Source: Shewanella nanhaiensis
Lineage (GTDB): Bacteria > Pseudomonadota > Gammaproteobacteria > Enterobacterales > Shewanellaceae
Length of the DNA stretch: 64,000 bases
Assembly (NCBI RefSeq): GCF_019457885.1
Contig: NZ_JAHZST010000001.1
Coordinates: 1 to 64,000 of the forward strand
Direction: 5' to 3'
Part shown: one piece after another, positions 47,695 through 57,174 of the stretch
How the letters are laid out: every line of letters begins with the position of its first letter
Position numbering within the stretch: the first letter of the stretch is position 1
Notes under the pieces: generated by a model
What the model was told of the DNA's origin: nothing
What the model saw: only the letters and a program-made list of their open reading frames with translations
Databases searched by the model: none
Position numbers and translations under genes: made by a program

Positions 47695-48459
47695 ATGACC
47701 TCAAGACGAAAGCAGCTTATTCATGCCCTACTCAAAGGAATAGAAACTGGCGATCCTGAATCAGTAAAGGTCGTCAATCAAAGTAAGTATATTCAACATA
47801 ACCCCCAAACTCACGAAGGTGACGAAGGGTTAGCAGCCCTGTTTAAGAGACTTTCCAAAACCTCTCCCCGAGTCAACATAGTACGGATTTTTTCAGACGG
47901 CGATTTTGTATTTGCTCACACAGAATATGACTTTAGTAGCCAAAGAGTTGGATTTGAGATGTTCAGATTTGAGGGAGATCAAACCGTAGAGCATTGGGAT
48001 AATATTCAAAGTCGCCAAGGGCCCAACTCTGCAGGCCGCAGTATGGTTGATGGTATTGCAGAGGTATCAGATCTTGATAAAACCGAATCAAATCGTGAAC
48101 TTGTACAATCATTCGTTAATGAAGTCCTCATTGGCCGACAACTAAATAAGCTGTCTCACTACATAGATATTGACCACTATATCGAGCATAACCCTAAACT
48201 CAGCAGCCTGTCATCGGTTCACGTGGCTTTATCTGAGTCCGATATAGATGGAAGGTTTTCAATGCGGTATGACAAATCACACCGAATATTGGCTGAGGGA
48301 AACTTTGTATTATCAGCCTGTGAAGGTCACTACCAAGGTCAACATAGCTCCTTTTATGATCTATTTAGGTTAGAGGCCGGAAAAATTATTGAGCACTGGG
48401 ACACCAGAGAAGTTATCCACCCAAAATCAGAATGGAAGAACAATAACGGTAAATTCTAA
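47695..48459 (+). CDS. Tandem SnoaL/NTF2-like protein
   Basis: The 254-residue protein is a duplication of an NTF2-like (SnoaL-type) fold. KYIQHNPQTHEGDEGL near residue 33 corresponds to HYIEHNPKLSSLSSV near 165. The repeat-end motif EHWDNIQSRQ near 104 corresponds to EHWDTREVIHP near 240. SnoaL-like folds act as cyclases, isomerases or small-ligand binders, and no substrate is evident here. It is co-directional with, and 35 bp upstream of, the MBL hydrolase gene, so the two are probably co-transcribed. A GGTGAGATGGAG stretch precedes the ATG. Confidence 0.8.
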   Translation: MTSRRKQLIHALLKGIETGDPESVKVVNQSKYIQHNPQTHEGDEGLAALFKRLSKTSPRVNIVRIFSDGDFVFAHTEYDFSSQRVGFEMFRFEGDQTVEHWDNIQSRQGPNSAGRSMVDGIAEVSDLDKTESNRELVQSFVNEVLIGRQLNKLSHYIDIDHYIEHNPKLSSLSSVHVALSESDIDGRFSMRYDKSHRILAEGNFVLSACEGHYQGQHSSFYDLFRLEAGKIIEHWDTREVIHPKSEWKNNNGKF

Positions 48460-48494
48460 TACGCGGTATAAGTATCACTTTGGAGGGAATAAAG

Positions 48495-49412
48495 ATGGTA
48501 AATAAAACGAGTTTATTTCTAATTTTAACGGCGATGATGCTCCAACTCACCTTCAGTTATCAGGTTACAGCTCAAGAGCATGTGTCAAAAGTAGTTGATG
48601 ACGTATACCGTTATGGGGATCCTAATTTAGGCTACTTCTCCATGTTTATCATCACTAATGATGGCGTCATTGTGATAGATCCCATGAATACTACTCACTC
48701 TCAAGGCCTATTGAAGGCGATCCAAAAAATCACTAAACAGCCGATACGCTATCTTTTGCACAGCCATAACCATTGGGATCATGCGAAAGGGGGACAAGTT
48801 TTTCAGAAGCAAGGCGCCAAAATAGTTGCACATAAGGAAGCGGCTCAATGGATGAAGGAGAATCCCCATGGTGAGTTAGCCATGCCCGATGAGGTATGGA
48901 TCGGAAAACGCAAAGATATTGAACTTGGCGGCAAAAAAATTGAACTGCACTATTTTGGTATTAATCATGGTTTGGGAATGACCGCGTTTCTGCTACCCAA
49001 AGAGAAAGTAGCCTATATCGCAGATATTGTAACGCCAAAGCGCATGCCCTTTTCAATTGCTGACTTTAATATTAAGGAGCTGATGAGGACACTCGATGAG
49101 CTTGAACAGCTGGATTTTACCAAGGCTGTCTTTTCACACTCTTATGCTAAGGAAGCTGTTGGAGGAAAATCAGATTTAGCCGATACCAAAACCTTTTTTA
49201 TCGATCTACAGCAGGCTATCTTTGCGGAGTTTAAAAAAGGCACCAGGTTTTATCAGATGCCAAATACCCTTAAGTTACCAAAATACCAGCAGTGGGCTTT
49301 CTATAATGAGTGGCTCCCCATCAACACTTGGAACATGATGTTTCAAGTAGAGATGGGCTCTTTTCCTTGGCGAGTTGAATCAAACTCTATCGAAGAAAAA
49401 CCCAAACAGTAA
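48495..49412 (+). CDS. Periplasmic metallo-beta-lactamase-fold hydrolase
   Basis: This is a secreted MBL-fold protein of unknown substrate. The start was set at the ATG at 48495 because GGAGGGAATAAAG lies directly before it. The reading frame extends to a TTG at 48480 with no ribosome site. The product begins MVNKTSLFLILTAMMLQLTF, a Sec signal peptide. The metal site HSHNHWDHAKGG lies near residue 93. The later ligand positions are in GINHGLGM, AYIADIV and VFSHSYA. Length is 305. The NHGLGM form is unusual compared with the typical GHTxG motif. It is convergent with the cytochrome gene, 8 bp away. Confidence 0.82.
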   Translation: MVNKTSLFLILTAMMLQLTFSYQVTAQEHVSKVVDDVYRYGDPNLGYFSMFIITNDGVIVIDPMNTTHSQGLLKAIQKITKQPIRYLLHSHNHWDHAKGGQVFQKQGAKIVAHKEAAQWMKENPHGELAMPDEVWIGKRKDIELGGKKIELHYFGINHGLGMTAFLLPKEKVAYIADIVTPKRMPFSIADFNIKELMRTLDELEQLDFTKAVFSHSYAKEAVGGKSDLADTKTFFIDLQQAIFAEFKKGTRFYQMPNTLKLPKYQQWAFYNEWLPINTWNMMFQVEMGSFPWRVESNSIEEKPKQ

Positions 49413-49419
49413 ACAATCA

Positions 49420-51384
49420 CTATTGGGGCCGACTCTGAAGCTGTTTCAATTTTTTAAGGATTAGGCCCGGTTGAGCTGCAACCTTGCGACCATGGATTAA
49501 ATAGCGTAACGCCTGCTCATGTTTGCCAAGTTTAATATACGTTTCAGCAATAGCGATATAGGAGCGAGTATGACTTGGGTCAATCTCCAAGGCCCGCTTA
49601 AAGTGGGCAATGGCCTGCTCCCTAAGCCTCTCTTTATTCGCCAAGTAGCCTAAGTAGTACCAAGCTATGGCGAGATTATGCCGCTGAGATATTGCCTTTT
49701 GAAAACGCTTCTCAGCTTTTTTATAGTTCGAGTTATTAAGCTGCAGTAATCCATAATTAAAATTAAGATCAGCAGAGTTTGGCAGTTGCACCAGCGCCTG
49801 TTTAAACAGACTTTCCGCCAGCTCTACCTTCCCCTGAGTGAGCATAGCAACCCCATATAGCTGCAGAGCTTTAGGGTTAGCCTTCTCTATTTCAAGTGCC
49901 CTATTCAATGTTTTCTCAGCGTCTTGAAAGCGTTTTAAATTAATCTGAGCATTGGCTAAAACTAGCCAAGGGGTGATCTCTTTGAGCCCAGATTTCAATA
50001 GGTTGACCTGTAATTTATCCACCATGCTAGGAGAGGTAAAACTTTGTAATACCGATACCGCTTTATAGATCTCACCTTCGGCGTGTTTAGGAGATAGGTT
50101 GGGTAACAAAAAATCAAGCGCATTGATTTTCGGGGCAACTTTATCCATAGGGGCGAGTCGCTCTCTGGCTGAAGCACTTTGAACTTGAATACGGTGATCT
50201 GTCATCACCGCATGGATCACATCTTGAGTACGCCTTTTAGGCATATGACAACCAGTACAATCCTTACTGTTTTTAATATCCTCAGAGACAATCGCTTGAT
50301 GTGGAGTGTGACAGTTTTTACAGACAGCAGAGAAATGCTCAACTCTCTCCTCTTGGGTTACTTTTTTGTGGGGGTTATGGCAGCTAATGCACGTTAGCTT
50401 GCCCTCACTTTTTAAATAACAGGGACTTTGTAAAAAGCGATAGCCTTGGTGGTTAATCTCAAATCGCTCACTTTTTGGCAGCTCTGCATCCACGACATCG
50501 ACATGTAAGAGATAATCATTGATAAACTCACTGGGACGAAATGAGTAGATAGGTCGGTCAAAACGGCGCTGACCTACGATAGCGCCAGATGGCAGCAGAT
50601 GACACTGCAAGCATACCGAGTCACGCTGACGATTGGAAAGTTTGGCAGGGTTAGTGATCGCATTGCGGATATCTGTTAAAGACTCTACATCGAGTGCCGT
50701 TTGAATATGCTTAGCACCTGGACCGTGACAGCGCTGGCAACCCGTGCCATGGGGTAAGTTTTTAGGAAATAGATTTGGTTTCCAGGCAATATCGCTGCCC
50801 TGCTCTACCTGAGGATATGCGTTATGACAGAACATGCACTCACGGTTCACCTCTCTTAACACCCCTGAGTGATCTTTTTCCTCAAATCCGGGGTGCATCT
50901 GCCACTCGCCAGTTTCAGAATACCAATCAATTGGAAGCAGAAAGAGCTGGCCATTTTCAGTTTGATACAGATAGCTACGCACCTTATTACCAGAGCCTAA
51001 AAACCAATCTACTCTCTGTTCAAACAGGTTAATCAGCTTACCATCAGCATCTTTTTGATAACGCTTGAAGATGATCTTACTATCGGTTTTTTGCATCTGG
51101 TAATAGCGCTGACTCGCGCTTTGATACAAAGGCTCAGCATTATAGTTCGCAAGCGCATGTTCCACCTTTGCCGGAAAAAACGAGTTTGCCATTCCCACCT
51201 CTTGATAGGATTGATACAACTCATTGTGACAAACTGCACATGCCTTGCTGTCAACGAAGCCTGCCGCGGCTCCGGTAGTGATCTCAAAGCCAAGTGGAGC
51301 TTGCAACTCTTCGGTAGAATAAACGGGGAGACAGGTGAAACATAGGCACACAAGGAGGAGCTGTTTGAGCAAAAAATTGTCCAT
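49420..51384 (-). CDS. Heptaheme c-type cytochrome with C-terminal TPR repeats
   Basis: The product is a 654-residue exported multiheme cytochrome. A hydrophobic signal (MDNFLLKQLLLVCLCFTCLP) is followed by seven CxxCH heme-binding motifs: CAVCH, CMFCH, CQRCH, CLQCH, CISCH, CKNCH and CTGCH, between about residues 49 and 380. The last 220 residues are tetratricopeptide repeats (for example LYGVAMLTQGKVELAESLF and YLGYLANKERLREQAIAHF). The architecture suggests an electron-transfer protein that docks with a partner through the TPR part. It lies alone, without reductase genes beside it, and its redox partner is unknown. It is co-directional with the REC-REC-GGDEF gene but separated from it. Confidence 0.85.
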   Translation of the reverse strand: MDNFLLKQLLLVCLCFTCLPVYSTEELQAPLGFEITTGAAAGFVDSKACAVCHNELYQSYQEVGMANSFFPAKVEHALANYNAEPLYQSASQRYYQMQKTDSKIIFKRYQKDADGKLINLFEQRVDWFLGSGNKVRSYLYQTENGQLFLLPIDWYSETGEWQMHPGFEEKDHSGVLREVNRECMFCHNAYPQVEQGSDIAWKPNLFPKNLPHGTGCQRCHGPGAKHIQTALDVESLTDIRNAITNPAKLSNRQRDSVCLQCHLLPSGAIVGQRRFDRPIYSFRPSEFINDYLLHVDVVDAELPKSERFEINHQGYRFLQSPCYLKSEGKLTCISCHNPHKKVTQEERVEHFSAVCKNCHTPHQAIVSEDIKNSKDCTGCHMPKRRTQDVIHAVMTDHRIQVQSASARERLAPMDKVAPKINALDFLLPNLSPKHAEGEIYKAVSVLQSFTSPSMVDKLQVNLLKSGLKEITPWLVLANAQINLKRFQDAEKTLNRALEIEKANPKALQLYGVAMLTQGKVELAESLFKQALVQLPNSADLNFNYGLLQLNNSNYKKAEKRFQKAISQRHNLAIAWYYLGYLANKERLREQAIAHFKRALEIDPSHTRSYIAIAETYIKLGKHEQALRYLIHGRKVAAQPGLILKKLKQLQSRPQ

Positions 51385-51538
51385 AAGATGATATTATTTT
51401 TATTATATTGATTGCGCTAAACAGAGCTCGGCAAACTCCCTTCAAGCAGTTTCGCACAATGATTAAACCGTGAGCCACTGAGATAATTCTTCCTAAACCA
51501 CTCAATAGCCTCTATTTAATAACAGTTCACAAAGTCGT

Positions 51539-52786
51539 TTACTCATTCCCTTCAATACAGACTAAGTTTCTACCCAGCTCTTTTGCATCATAAAGTGCCT
51601 TGTCAGCACGTTGTAATAAGTCATCTAAGCTCTCATCGCTGAGCCCAGCAATGCCTGTACTTACAGTAACATTAAGCGGCCCTTGGGAGGTCTGGATTGA
51701 CTCAATCTCAAGTTGAGCACGAAACTTATCCATTAAAGAGAAGACCTTATCCTCATTCAAACCTCTAAATGCAACGGTGAACTCCTCACCACCAAAACGT
51801 GCAACCGTAAAGTGTTGACCAAAGAAGTGCTTCAATCTAGCAGCAAACTCTACCAAAACTTCATCACCAACATCATGACCATAGGTATCATTTACTTTTT
51901 TGAAAAAATCGATATCGAGCAAGGCAAGGGTTAAGCTGGTTTTTTTCTGCTCAATCTGTTGCAGCTGCTCTTCAAACAGATTAAAGAAATAGCGCCGATT
52001 ATAAACACCGGTCAGATAATCTAAATTTGCCTGTTCCCAGAGTTTCCTGATCATATCTAAGGAGTCTAGCGTGTTAAGTACCCGACAATGAAACTCCTCA
52101 TGAACAAAAGGTTTCTGCAGGAAATCGTTAGCACCGTTTTTGATAAAGCGAGCCGACAGACTCTCATCATCATCACTTGAGAGGCCAATAATCGCGAGCT
52201 CCTCCCGAGTAAAGCTCTCTCTGACCTTTAAAATCAAACCAAAGCCATCCAAACCGGGCATATTGTAGTCAGTGATTAACAAGGTAATATCGGGCTGAGA
52301 CTTCAATATCTCTAGTGCCGATAAGCCATCATCAGCCTCAATCACCTGAAAGAGTTGTTGCTCAAGTAAACTTCTAACAAACTTCCGACTCACCATCGAG
52401 TCGTCGGCGACCAACACTTTAACCTTCTCATTACGCTTTAGTCGTGTAACGAGCCTAACCACATACTCATAGCTAAAACGGTTCTCTTTTAAAATATAAT
52501 CAACGATGCCCAGTTGAAGCAGACGTTTTCGCTGCTGACCATCTAAGCTACCAGTCAATACTATACAAGGTGTCTGATGCCCCTGAACAAGTTTAACTAT
52601 CTCTCCCTCTTGCGCATCCGGCAGGTTAAGATCGGTAATAGCCACAAAGTACTTATGCTGGGTTAGAAGTAGTCTGGCTGTGGCCATATCTTCAGCAAAA
52701 TCGACTTCGCAGCCCAGCTCTTGTGCGATAAGGTGTTGTAAAATACGAGACACAACCCTGCTGTCCTCGACGACTAATATTCGCAA
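51539..52786 (-). CDS. Response regulator with two receiver domains and GGDEF
   Basis: This protein of 415 residues has the REC-REC-GGDEF architecture known from PleD-type diguanylate cyclases. Receiver 1 spans about residues 1-120 (VVEDSRVVSRIL, phospho-acceptor in TDLNLPD). Receiver 2 spans about 125-245 (VADDSMVSRKFV, TDYNMPG). The catalytic GGDEF domain (about 255-415) has the active RFGGEEFTV sequence. It makes c-di-GMP when phosphorylated. No histidine kinase is next to it. The hybrid kinase at 23161 is a possible but unsupported partner. The start codon is ATG with MRILVVEDS, as expected. Confidence 0.92.
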   Translation of the reverse strand: MRILVVEDSRVVSRILQHLIAQELGCEVDFAEDMATARLLLTQHKYFVAITDLNLPDAQEGEIVKLVQGHQTPCIVLTGSLDGQQRKRLLQLGIVDYILKENRFSYEYVVRLVTRLKRNEKVKVLVADDSMVSRKFVRSLLEQQLFQVIEADDGLSALEILKSQPDITLLITDYNMPGLDGFGLILKVRESFTREELAIIGLSSDDDESLSARFIKNGANDFLQKPFVHEEFHCRVLNTLDSLDMIRKLWEQANLDYLTGVYNRRYFFNLFEEQLQQIEQKKTSLTLALLDIDFFKKVNDTYGHDVGDEVLVEFAARLKHFFGQHFTVARFGGEEFTVAFRGLNEDKVFSLMDKFRAQLEIESIQTSQGPLNVTVSTGIAGLSDESLDDLLQRADKALYDAKELGRNLVCIEGNE

Positions 52787-52885
52787 CTTACTCTCCTAAT
52801 ACTTCAAATCGCAAAGTAATTAACTCCATACCCACCTCGACCTTAATTCACCAATTTCTTGATGTCGATAGTAAATTTCAATGAA

Positions 52886-54025
52886 TTAATCTCCCTGACG
52901 TTCAGGTATATCACAGGAGCTAGGCTCCACTTGTTTCAATCTATTAAGATCGATGACAACCGTCGCCGAGATCTTATCTTGAATCGCTTGTCTATTCGCA
53001 TCCCAATAGATCTGTAAAAAACCCAACAATCCTGTCGCAAAACCAGCACCATAGCCACCATAACGACCAAAAGCATCCCAGAGGGATAAACCAGTTCCAT
53101 CAAGTTGCACCACCCTAATGCGGAACAATTTTTTCCCCAATGTCTGACCATCAAACCAGGCGGTAAAGACGGTAAAATAAAACGCTGCCCAGCCAAATCC
53201 TAAGCCCAGATCATTGAGCATACCCTTTGCCCATGAAAGGAGACTGTATTTATCGCCCTCTTCCACCTCCTCAAACTCTTGTTTATCAAGCTCTGAAAGC
53301 TGCTTTTCAAGTTTACTTGACGCCTGAGATGGGAGTTCTTCGATAGGCAGTGGTTGTGCTATGACTTCATCGACATCAGGGTCTAAGCTTGGTAATGGCT
53401 CGATGCTCTTATTGCTATCAATGGGAGGAAGCGCTACTTCAACTCTCACCAATAACGCTTTTTGTTCAGCAGCCGAAAGGGGGAGCTCCTCAATAGCACC
53501 TTTTAATACCGAGCTCTTCTCAGCATAAGTTAAACTTGATGTTGTAACAGCGGGAAGTAGCTCCGCCAGTTCGCTTTCTGCACAAGCCATATCACTACAC
53601 TGACTAAAACTGACCAGCTTAGGCGCGTAATCAAGTATCTCACCTAACACTTGAAAGGAGCTAAGCTCAACACCTTCAACCTGCTTCCCCTGCTCTTGTG
53701 AAGGAGTATTTGAGGAAGTAGTGGTAATGAGATTATCAAAAGCGACAAAGATCATCATGACAAACATGAGTGAGTAGAGTCCCCACTTGAAGATCTTCCC
53801 CAATTGACGACTTTTTTTCTGAATAAGTAAGGTTAGGCCAACAAGAAGAATAAATACCCAACCTGCCTGCTCAGCTAAAACAGCCACCAGCAACCCATCA
53901 ATGATCATGGCTCCCCCCCTTTTTAATGGGCTGGCTAGGGGGCTATAAAGAAGTTCTGGAGCGATCTCAAAAGCGAAAGGAGTTACCATTGTTTTAGAGT
54001 CGACACTGGGATTTTCCCTAATCAT
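52886..54025 (-). CDS. RDD-family membrane protein
   Basis: The 379-residue protein belongs to the RDD family by SPLKRGGAMIIDGLLVAVLA near residue 32. Three hydrophobic helices occupy the first 110 residues. A long acidic, soluble region (about 120-285) and another helix pair around FYFTVFTAWFDGQTLGKKLFRIR follow. The RDD family is of unknown or diverse function and includes some ion-exchange-like proteins. The long acidic insert is an unusual feature. The first codon has no strong ribosome site. The gene is divergent from cysK. Confidence 0.75.
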   Translation of the reverse strand: MIRENPSVDSKTMVTPFAFEIAPELLYSPLASPLKRGGAMIIDGLLVAVLAEQAGWVFILLVGLTLLIQKKSRQLGKIFKWGLYSLMFVMMIFVAFDNLITTTSSNTPSQEQGKQVEGVELSSFQVLGEILDYAPKLVSFSQCSDMACAESELAELLPAVTTSSLTYAEKSSVLKGAIEELPLSAAEQKALLVRVEVALPPIDSNKSIEPLPSLDPDVDEVIAQPLPIEELPSQASSKLEKQLSELDKQEFEEVEEGDKYSLLSWAKGMLNDLGLGFGWAAFYFTVFTAWFDGQTLGKKLFRIRVVQLDGTGLSLWDAFGRYGGYGAGFATGLLGFLQIYWDANRQAIQDKISATVVIDLNRLKQVEPSSCDIPERQGD

Positions 54026-54312
54026 ATCAAGTCACTTTCTTATTATTTTTAATTATTGTTATCCAGTTCAAAGCCAAGCGTTTACACCTTGGCTGAAATT
54101 AAACTATATTCAATCACTAAACTCTTGAGATAGAGGAGTTTTAATAATTCGCAGCAATAGATTAACACTTTTACTACTAAAACAATTTAGGTTTTATTAA
54201 TAAGAACTAATACATTAATAACCAAATGGAATAAAGAAGAACAAACAATCACTTCTAATGCCGTCAAAGGTCATTATCATTTAAGTACTATATTGTTAGG
54301 AGCAAGCGACCC

Positions 54313-55281
54313 ATGAGCAAAATTTTCGAAGACAATTCACATACTATCGGTAACACCCCTCTTGTTCGTCTTAAGCGCGTTAGCCCAGGTAATGTATTAG
54401 CAAAAGTTGAAGCTAGAAACCCAAGCTTCAGCGTAAAATGTCGTATCGGCGCCAACATGATTTGGGACGCTGAGAAAAAAGGAACATTAACTCAAGATAA
54501 AGAGTTGATTGAGCCAACATCAGGTAACACAGGTATTGCCCTCGCTTATGTGGCTGCAGCCCGTGGTTACAAGCTTACTCTGACCATGCCAAATACAATG
54601 AGCTTAGAGCGTCGTAAACTGCTCAAGGCCCTAGGTGCTAACTTGGTGCTTACCGAAGGTGCTAAAGGCATGAAAGGGGCTATTGATAAAGCGGAAGAGA
54701 TCCGTCAATCAGCACCAGAGAAGTATGTTCTTTTACAGCAGTTTGATAACCCAGCTAACCCTGAGATCCATGAGAAAACCACTGGACCTGAGATCTGGAA
54801 TGATACCGATGGTGAAGTCGATGTTGTTGTCGCAGGTGTCGGTACTGGTGGAACCATTACTGGTGTTAGCCGCTACATAAAAAATGCGCAAGGCAAGGCA
54901 ATCACCTCTGTTGCTGTTGAGCCGGTTGACTCACCTGTCATTCAACAGACCATTTCAGGTGTTGAGGTTAAACCTGGTCCACATAAGATCCAAGGTATTG
55001 GGGCTGGCTTTATTCCTGGCAACTTAGATCTTGAGATGATTGACCGCGTCGAGGCTGTCTCTAACGAAGAGTCAATTGAGATGGCTCAGCGTCTAATGAA
55101 GGAGGAGGGGATCTTAGTTGGGATCTCTTCAGGGGCCGCAGTTGTTGCTGCCAACCGCATTGCAGCTCTGCCGGAGTTTAAAGATAAGAATATAGTCGTT
55201 ATCTTACCTTCTGCAGCCGAGCGCTACCTGTCATCTATCCTGTTCCAAGGTGAATTTGGTGACGCTGAAAATATTCAGTAA
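54313..55281 (+). CDS. cysK: Cysteine synthase A
   Basis: CysK (O-acetylserine sulfhydrylase A) makes cysteine from O-acetylserine and sulfide. The 322-residue product is very similar to E. coli CysK from end to end. It opens [20 protein letters not shown], with the PLP-binding K42 in [11 protein letters not shown]. The asparagine loop is [13 protein letters not shown], and the phosphate-binding loop is [19 protein letters not shown] precedes the ATG. It lies 8 kb from cysZ and is divergent from the RDD gene. A bidirectional terminator follows. Confidence 0.97.
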   Translation: MSKIFEDNSHTIGNTPLVRLKRVSPGNVLAKVEARNPSFSVKCRIGANMIWDAEKKGTLTQDKELIEPTSGNTGIALAYVAAARGYKLTLTMPNTMSLERRKLLKALGANLVLTEGAKGMKGAIDKAEEIRQSAPEKYVLLQQFDNPANPEIHEKTTGPEIWNDTDGEVDVVVAGVGTGGTITGVSRYIKNAQGKAITSVAVEPVDSPVIQQTISGVEVKPGPHKIQGIGAGFIPGNLDLEMIDRVEAVSNEESIEMAQRLMKEEGILVGISSGAAVVAANRIAALPEFKDKNIVVILPSAAERYLSSILFQGEFGDAENIQ

Positions 55282-55301
55282 ACATACCTCTCTGAAGGCA
55301 T

Positions 55302-55330
55302 AAAAAAACCAGGCTAAGCCTGGTTTTTTT
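55302..55330. terminator. Bidirectional terminator after cysK
   Basis: AAAAAAACCAGGC (55302-55314) and GCCTGGTTTTTTT (55318-55330) form a perfect stem around TAA. A and T runs lie on opposite sides. It overlaps the last base of the convergent TetR-family gene and can serve both. Confidence 0.9.
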
Positions 55331-56007
55331 TATGCCTCAGATTTTAACTCCCTGTGACCAATGATTTTTCGAACGCTAGCGTTAACAATAGATTCAAATT
55401 GGGCTTTATCTTCATCAATATTGCCCCTCATCACATATTGATACTCAAGTAGCTTAATCAACCCCAGCACCTGATAGGCATCGGCTAGACAAGTATCAGA
55501 CTCTAGCTTTTGAAAAAAGAGCGTTATTGTCGCTAAAAATGAATCATCTAAGGTTTTGATAGCCCCTGCCAGTTGACGATTTCGCAGCGCCTCCTCATGA
55601 AAGGCCATCTCTAAAATCCTATCGTCACTATGCTTAACCTGTTCACGAATATGCTCACAGATAAACTGGGTTAAATATTTCACTAGATGCTCATCATCAC
55701 GACTCTTTCCATCCTCACCTAGAAAGTTTATCAACTCAAAGCTGCGAGCTTCCAAGGCCTTGTTCATCCATAGTGTCTTCTCCGCAAAATAAGTTAAAGA
55801 GTCACTGATCAAGACTTTAATATCTTTGAAGTAATAGGTGGTAGACGCTAAAGGAACTCCCGCCTCTTTGGCCACGGCTCTGTGTCGTACACCACGTATC
55901 CCCTCTTTAACAATAAGCCTAAGGGTAGCCTCAAGAATAGTCACCCTTCTTGCTTCTCAGTCACTGCGGCTTGTCTGACGACCAATATAGCTCAATGGGT
56001 GGCTCAT
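55330..56007 (-). pseudogene. TetR-family regulator with an in-frame TGA near its start
   Basis: The 3' part encodes a normal TetR regulator. The helix-turn-helix HRAVAKEAGVPLASTTYYF is near the N-terminus and a ligand domain continues to the end. The ATG at 56007 has an ideal ribosome site (AAAGGAAG) and opens MSHPLSYIGRQTSRSD. The next codon, TGA at 55957-55959, stops it. EARRVTILEATLRL then resumes in the same frame, as expected for this family. A GTG at 55944 is the first in-frame start after the stop, but it lacks a spaced ribosome site. The gene is therefore either newly broken by one base change, or expressed weakly from the GTG. Confidence 0.8.
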
Positions 56008-56093
56008 CACTCTTCCTTTAACCTCTATCAAATAACAGCCTATAGATTCAACTTGCACACATCTTATGTGAAAACCCTATCTGTTTTCAGCTA

Positions 56094-56360
56094 ATACCAT
56101 TTAGTATAAAGATGTAGTCACTCAGCGAGAACTTAGCGCTTGTGAGACAAGGAAGCGAGTGAAGGGCATAGTTGCTCTACGATCAAACTCGATGACGTAG
56201 TATTCAGAAGCGCTAAGACTCGCCTTTTAGGAGCGTTTTAGGCTGCCTACTTCTTCGTTGAATAACTTCCCAAGGGAGTCACCATTACTTCAGTTATCCG
56301 CCTTGAACTAGTTTGCCTAAAACAGCTCTGAGCTGACTACTGTCTTATACTAATTGGTAT
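56094..56360. mobile_element. MITE-like element (267 bp)
   Basis: The left end starts ATACCATTTAGTATAAAGAT and the right end, read in reverse complement, starts ATACCAATTAGTATAAGACA. GTAGTCA follows in both, so the terminal inverted repeats match at about 22 of 27 positions. Inside, CTTAGCGCTT (56132-56141) and AAGCGCTAAG (56208-56217) form another inverted repeat. No transposase is encoded. It lies 87 bp upstream of the TetR start and about 170 bp from the CBS gene. I see no clear target duplication. Confidence 0.8.
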
Positions 56361-56531
56361 AAGATTTTCATATCAAGCTAGCCGTAGATAATTTCTCTAT
56401 ATTCTTCAACAAAATTTTTTTTTCAGACTAACCTTATAAATAGTGGAATAAAAATCAACCAAAGAGTCATCCACTCATCATTAAGCTCACTATGGCAGAC
56501 AAGACTACCTAGTTGCAATTAAGGGGTTAAA

Positions 56532-56963
56532 ATGGAATCAATTAAAATATCCAGCTACATGAATAGACGTCCAGTAACCTTTACTGTTGATATGCACATT
56601 GCTGAAGCGGTTGAGATATTTCTTCGCGCAAAACAGATTGGCGGACCAGTAATAGATGAGAATAATTACGTCGTAGGTTTCCTCTCTGAGCAGGACTGTT
56701 TAATCAAGATGCTTGAAGCCACTTACCTAAATGAAAATCATTATGTGGTGGGCGATCTCATGCATGATAAACCCCTCACTGTTCGTCCAGATGGCTCCGT
56801 CTTAGATCTGGCTCAGCAGATGACCCACGCAAAACCCAAAATTTACCCCATCATAGATGAATCCAACAAACTCATTGGTGTTATCACCCGCTCAGATGTT
56901 TTAAAGGCAATTGATGATCAGTTAAAAGCTATGTACCAAGATGGGCACTCTCGTCTGGTTTAA
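56532..56963 (+). CDS. Two-CBS-domain protein
   Basis: The 143-residue cytoplasmic protein consists almost only of a CBS pair (about residues 5-65 and 75-135). The first holds FTVDMHIAEAVEIFLRAKQIGGPVIDE and the second HDKPLTVRPDGSVLDLAQQM with VITRSDVLK. CBS pairs commonly bind adenine nucleotides and regulate partner proteins, and here no partner is evident. AAGGGG precedes the ATG. It is co-directional with nuoA, about 210 bp downstream, but no shared promoter is proven. Confidence 0.85.
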   Translation: MESIKISSYMNRRPVTFTVDMHIAEAVEIFLRAKQIGGPVIDENNYVVGFLSEQDCLIKMLEATYLNENHYVVGDLMHDKPLTVRPDGSVLDLAQQMTHAKPKIYPIIDESNKLIGVITRSDVLKAIDDQLKAMYQDGHSRLV

Positions 56964-57174
56964 TCATGGCAAGGGTTTAACTCGTTTCTTTTCGCTATTT
57001 GAAGGCTTTGTAGTATCAAATCAGAAGTATTTGGCGAGACTTTTAACATATAAATCCTGCTTTAAAACTTGATCATTGTTCATAAATCAGGCAGCTTGCA
57101 CATTACTGTTTATAATTTAACCAGCAAAAAACAAGCTAATAAAATATAAGAAACAAAGAATAAGGCGCTAGGTT
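56964..57174. promoter_or_regulatory. Region upstream of nuoA
   Basis: About 210 bp of AT-rich DNA that should contain the nuo promoter. An AAGG-bearing stretch (ATAAGGCGC) lies 12 nt before the nuoA ATG. No clear operator or riboswitch is recognisable. Confidence 0.45.

Noticed and set aside
55957..55959. Selenocysteine readthrough of the TetR TGA
   Set aside because: TetR proteins do not use selenocysteine and no SECIS-like hairpin follows. A nonsense mutation is simpler.
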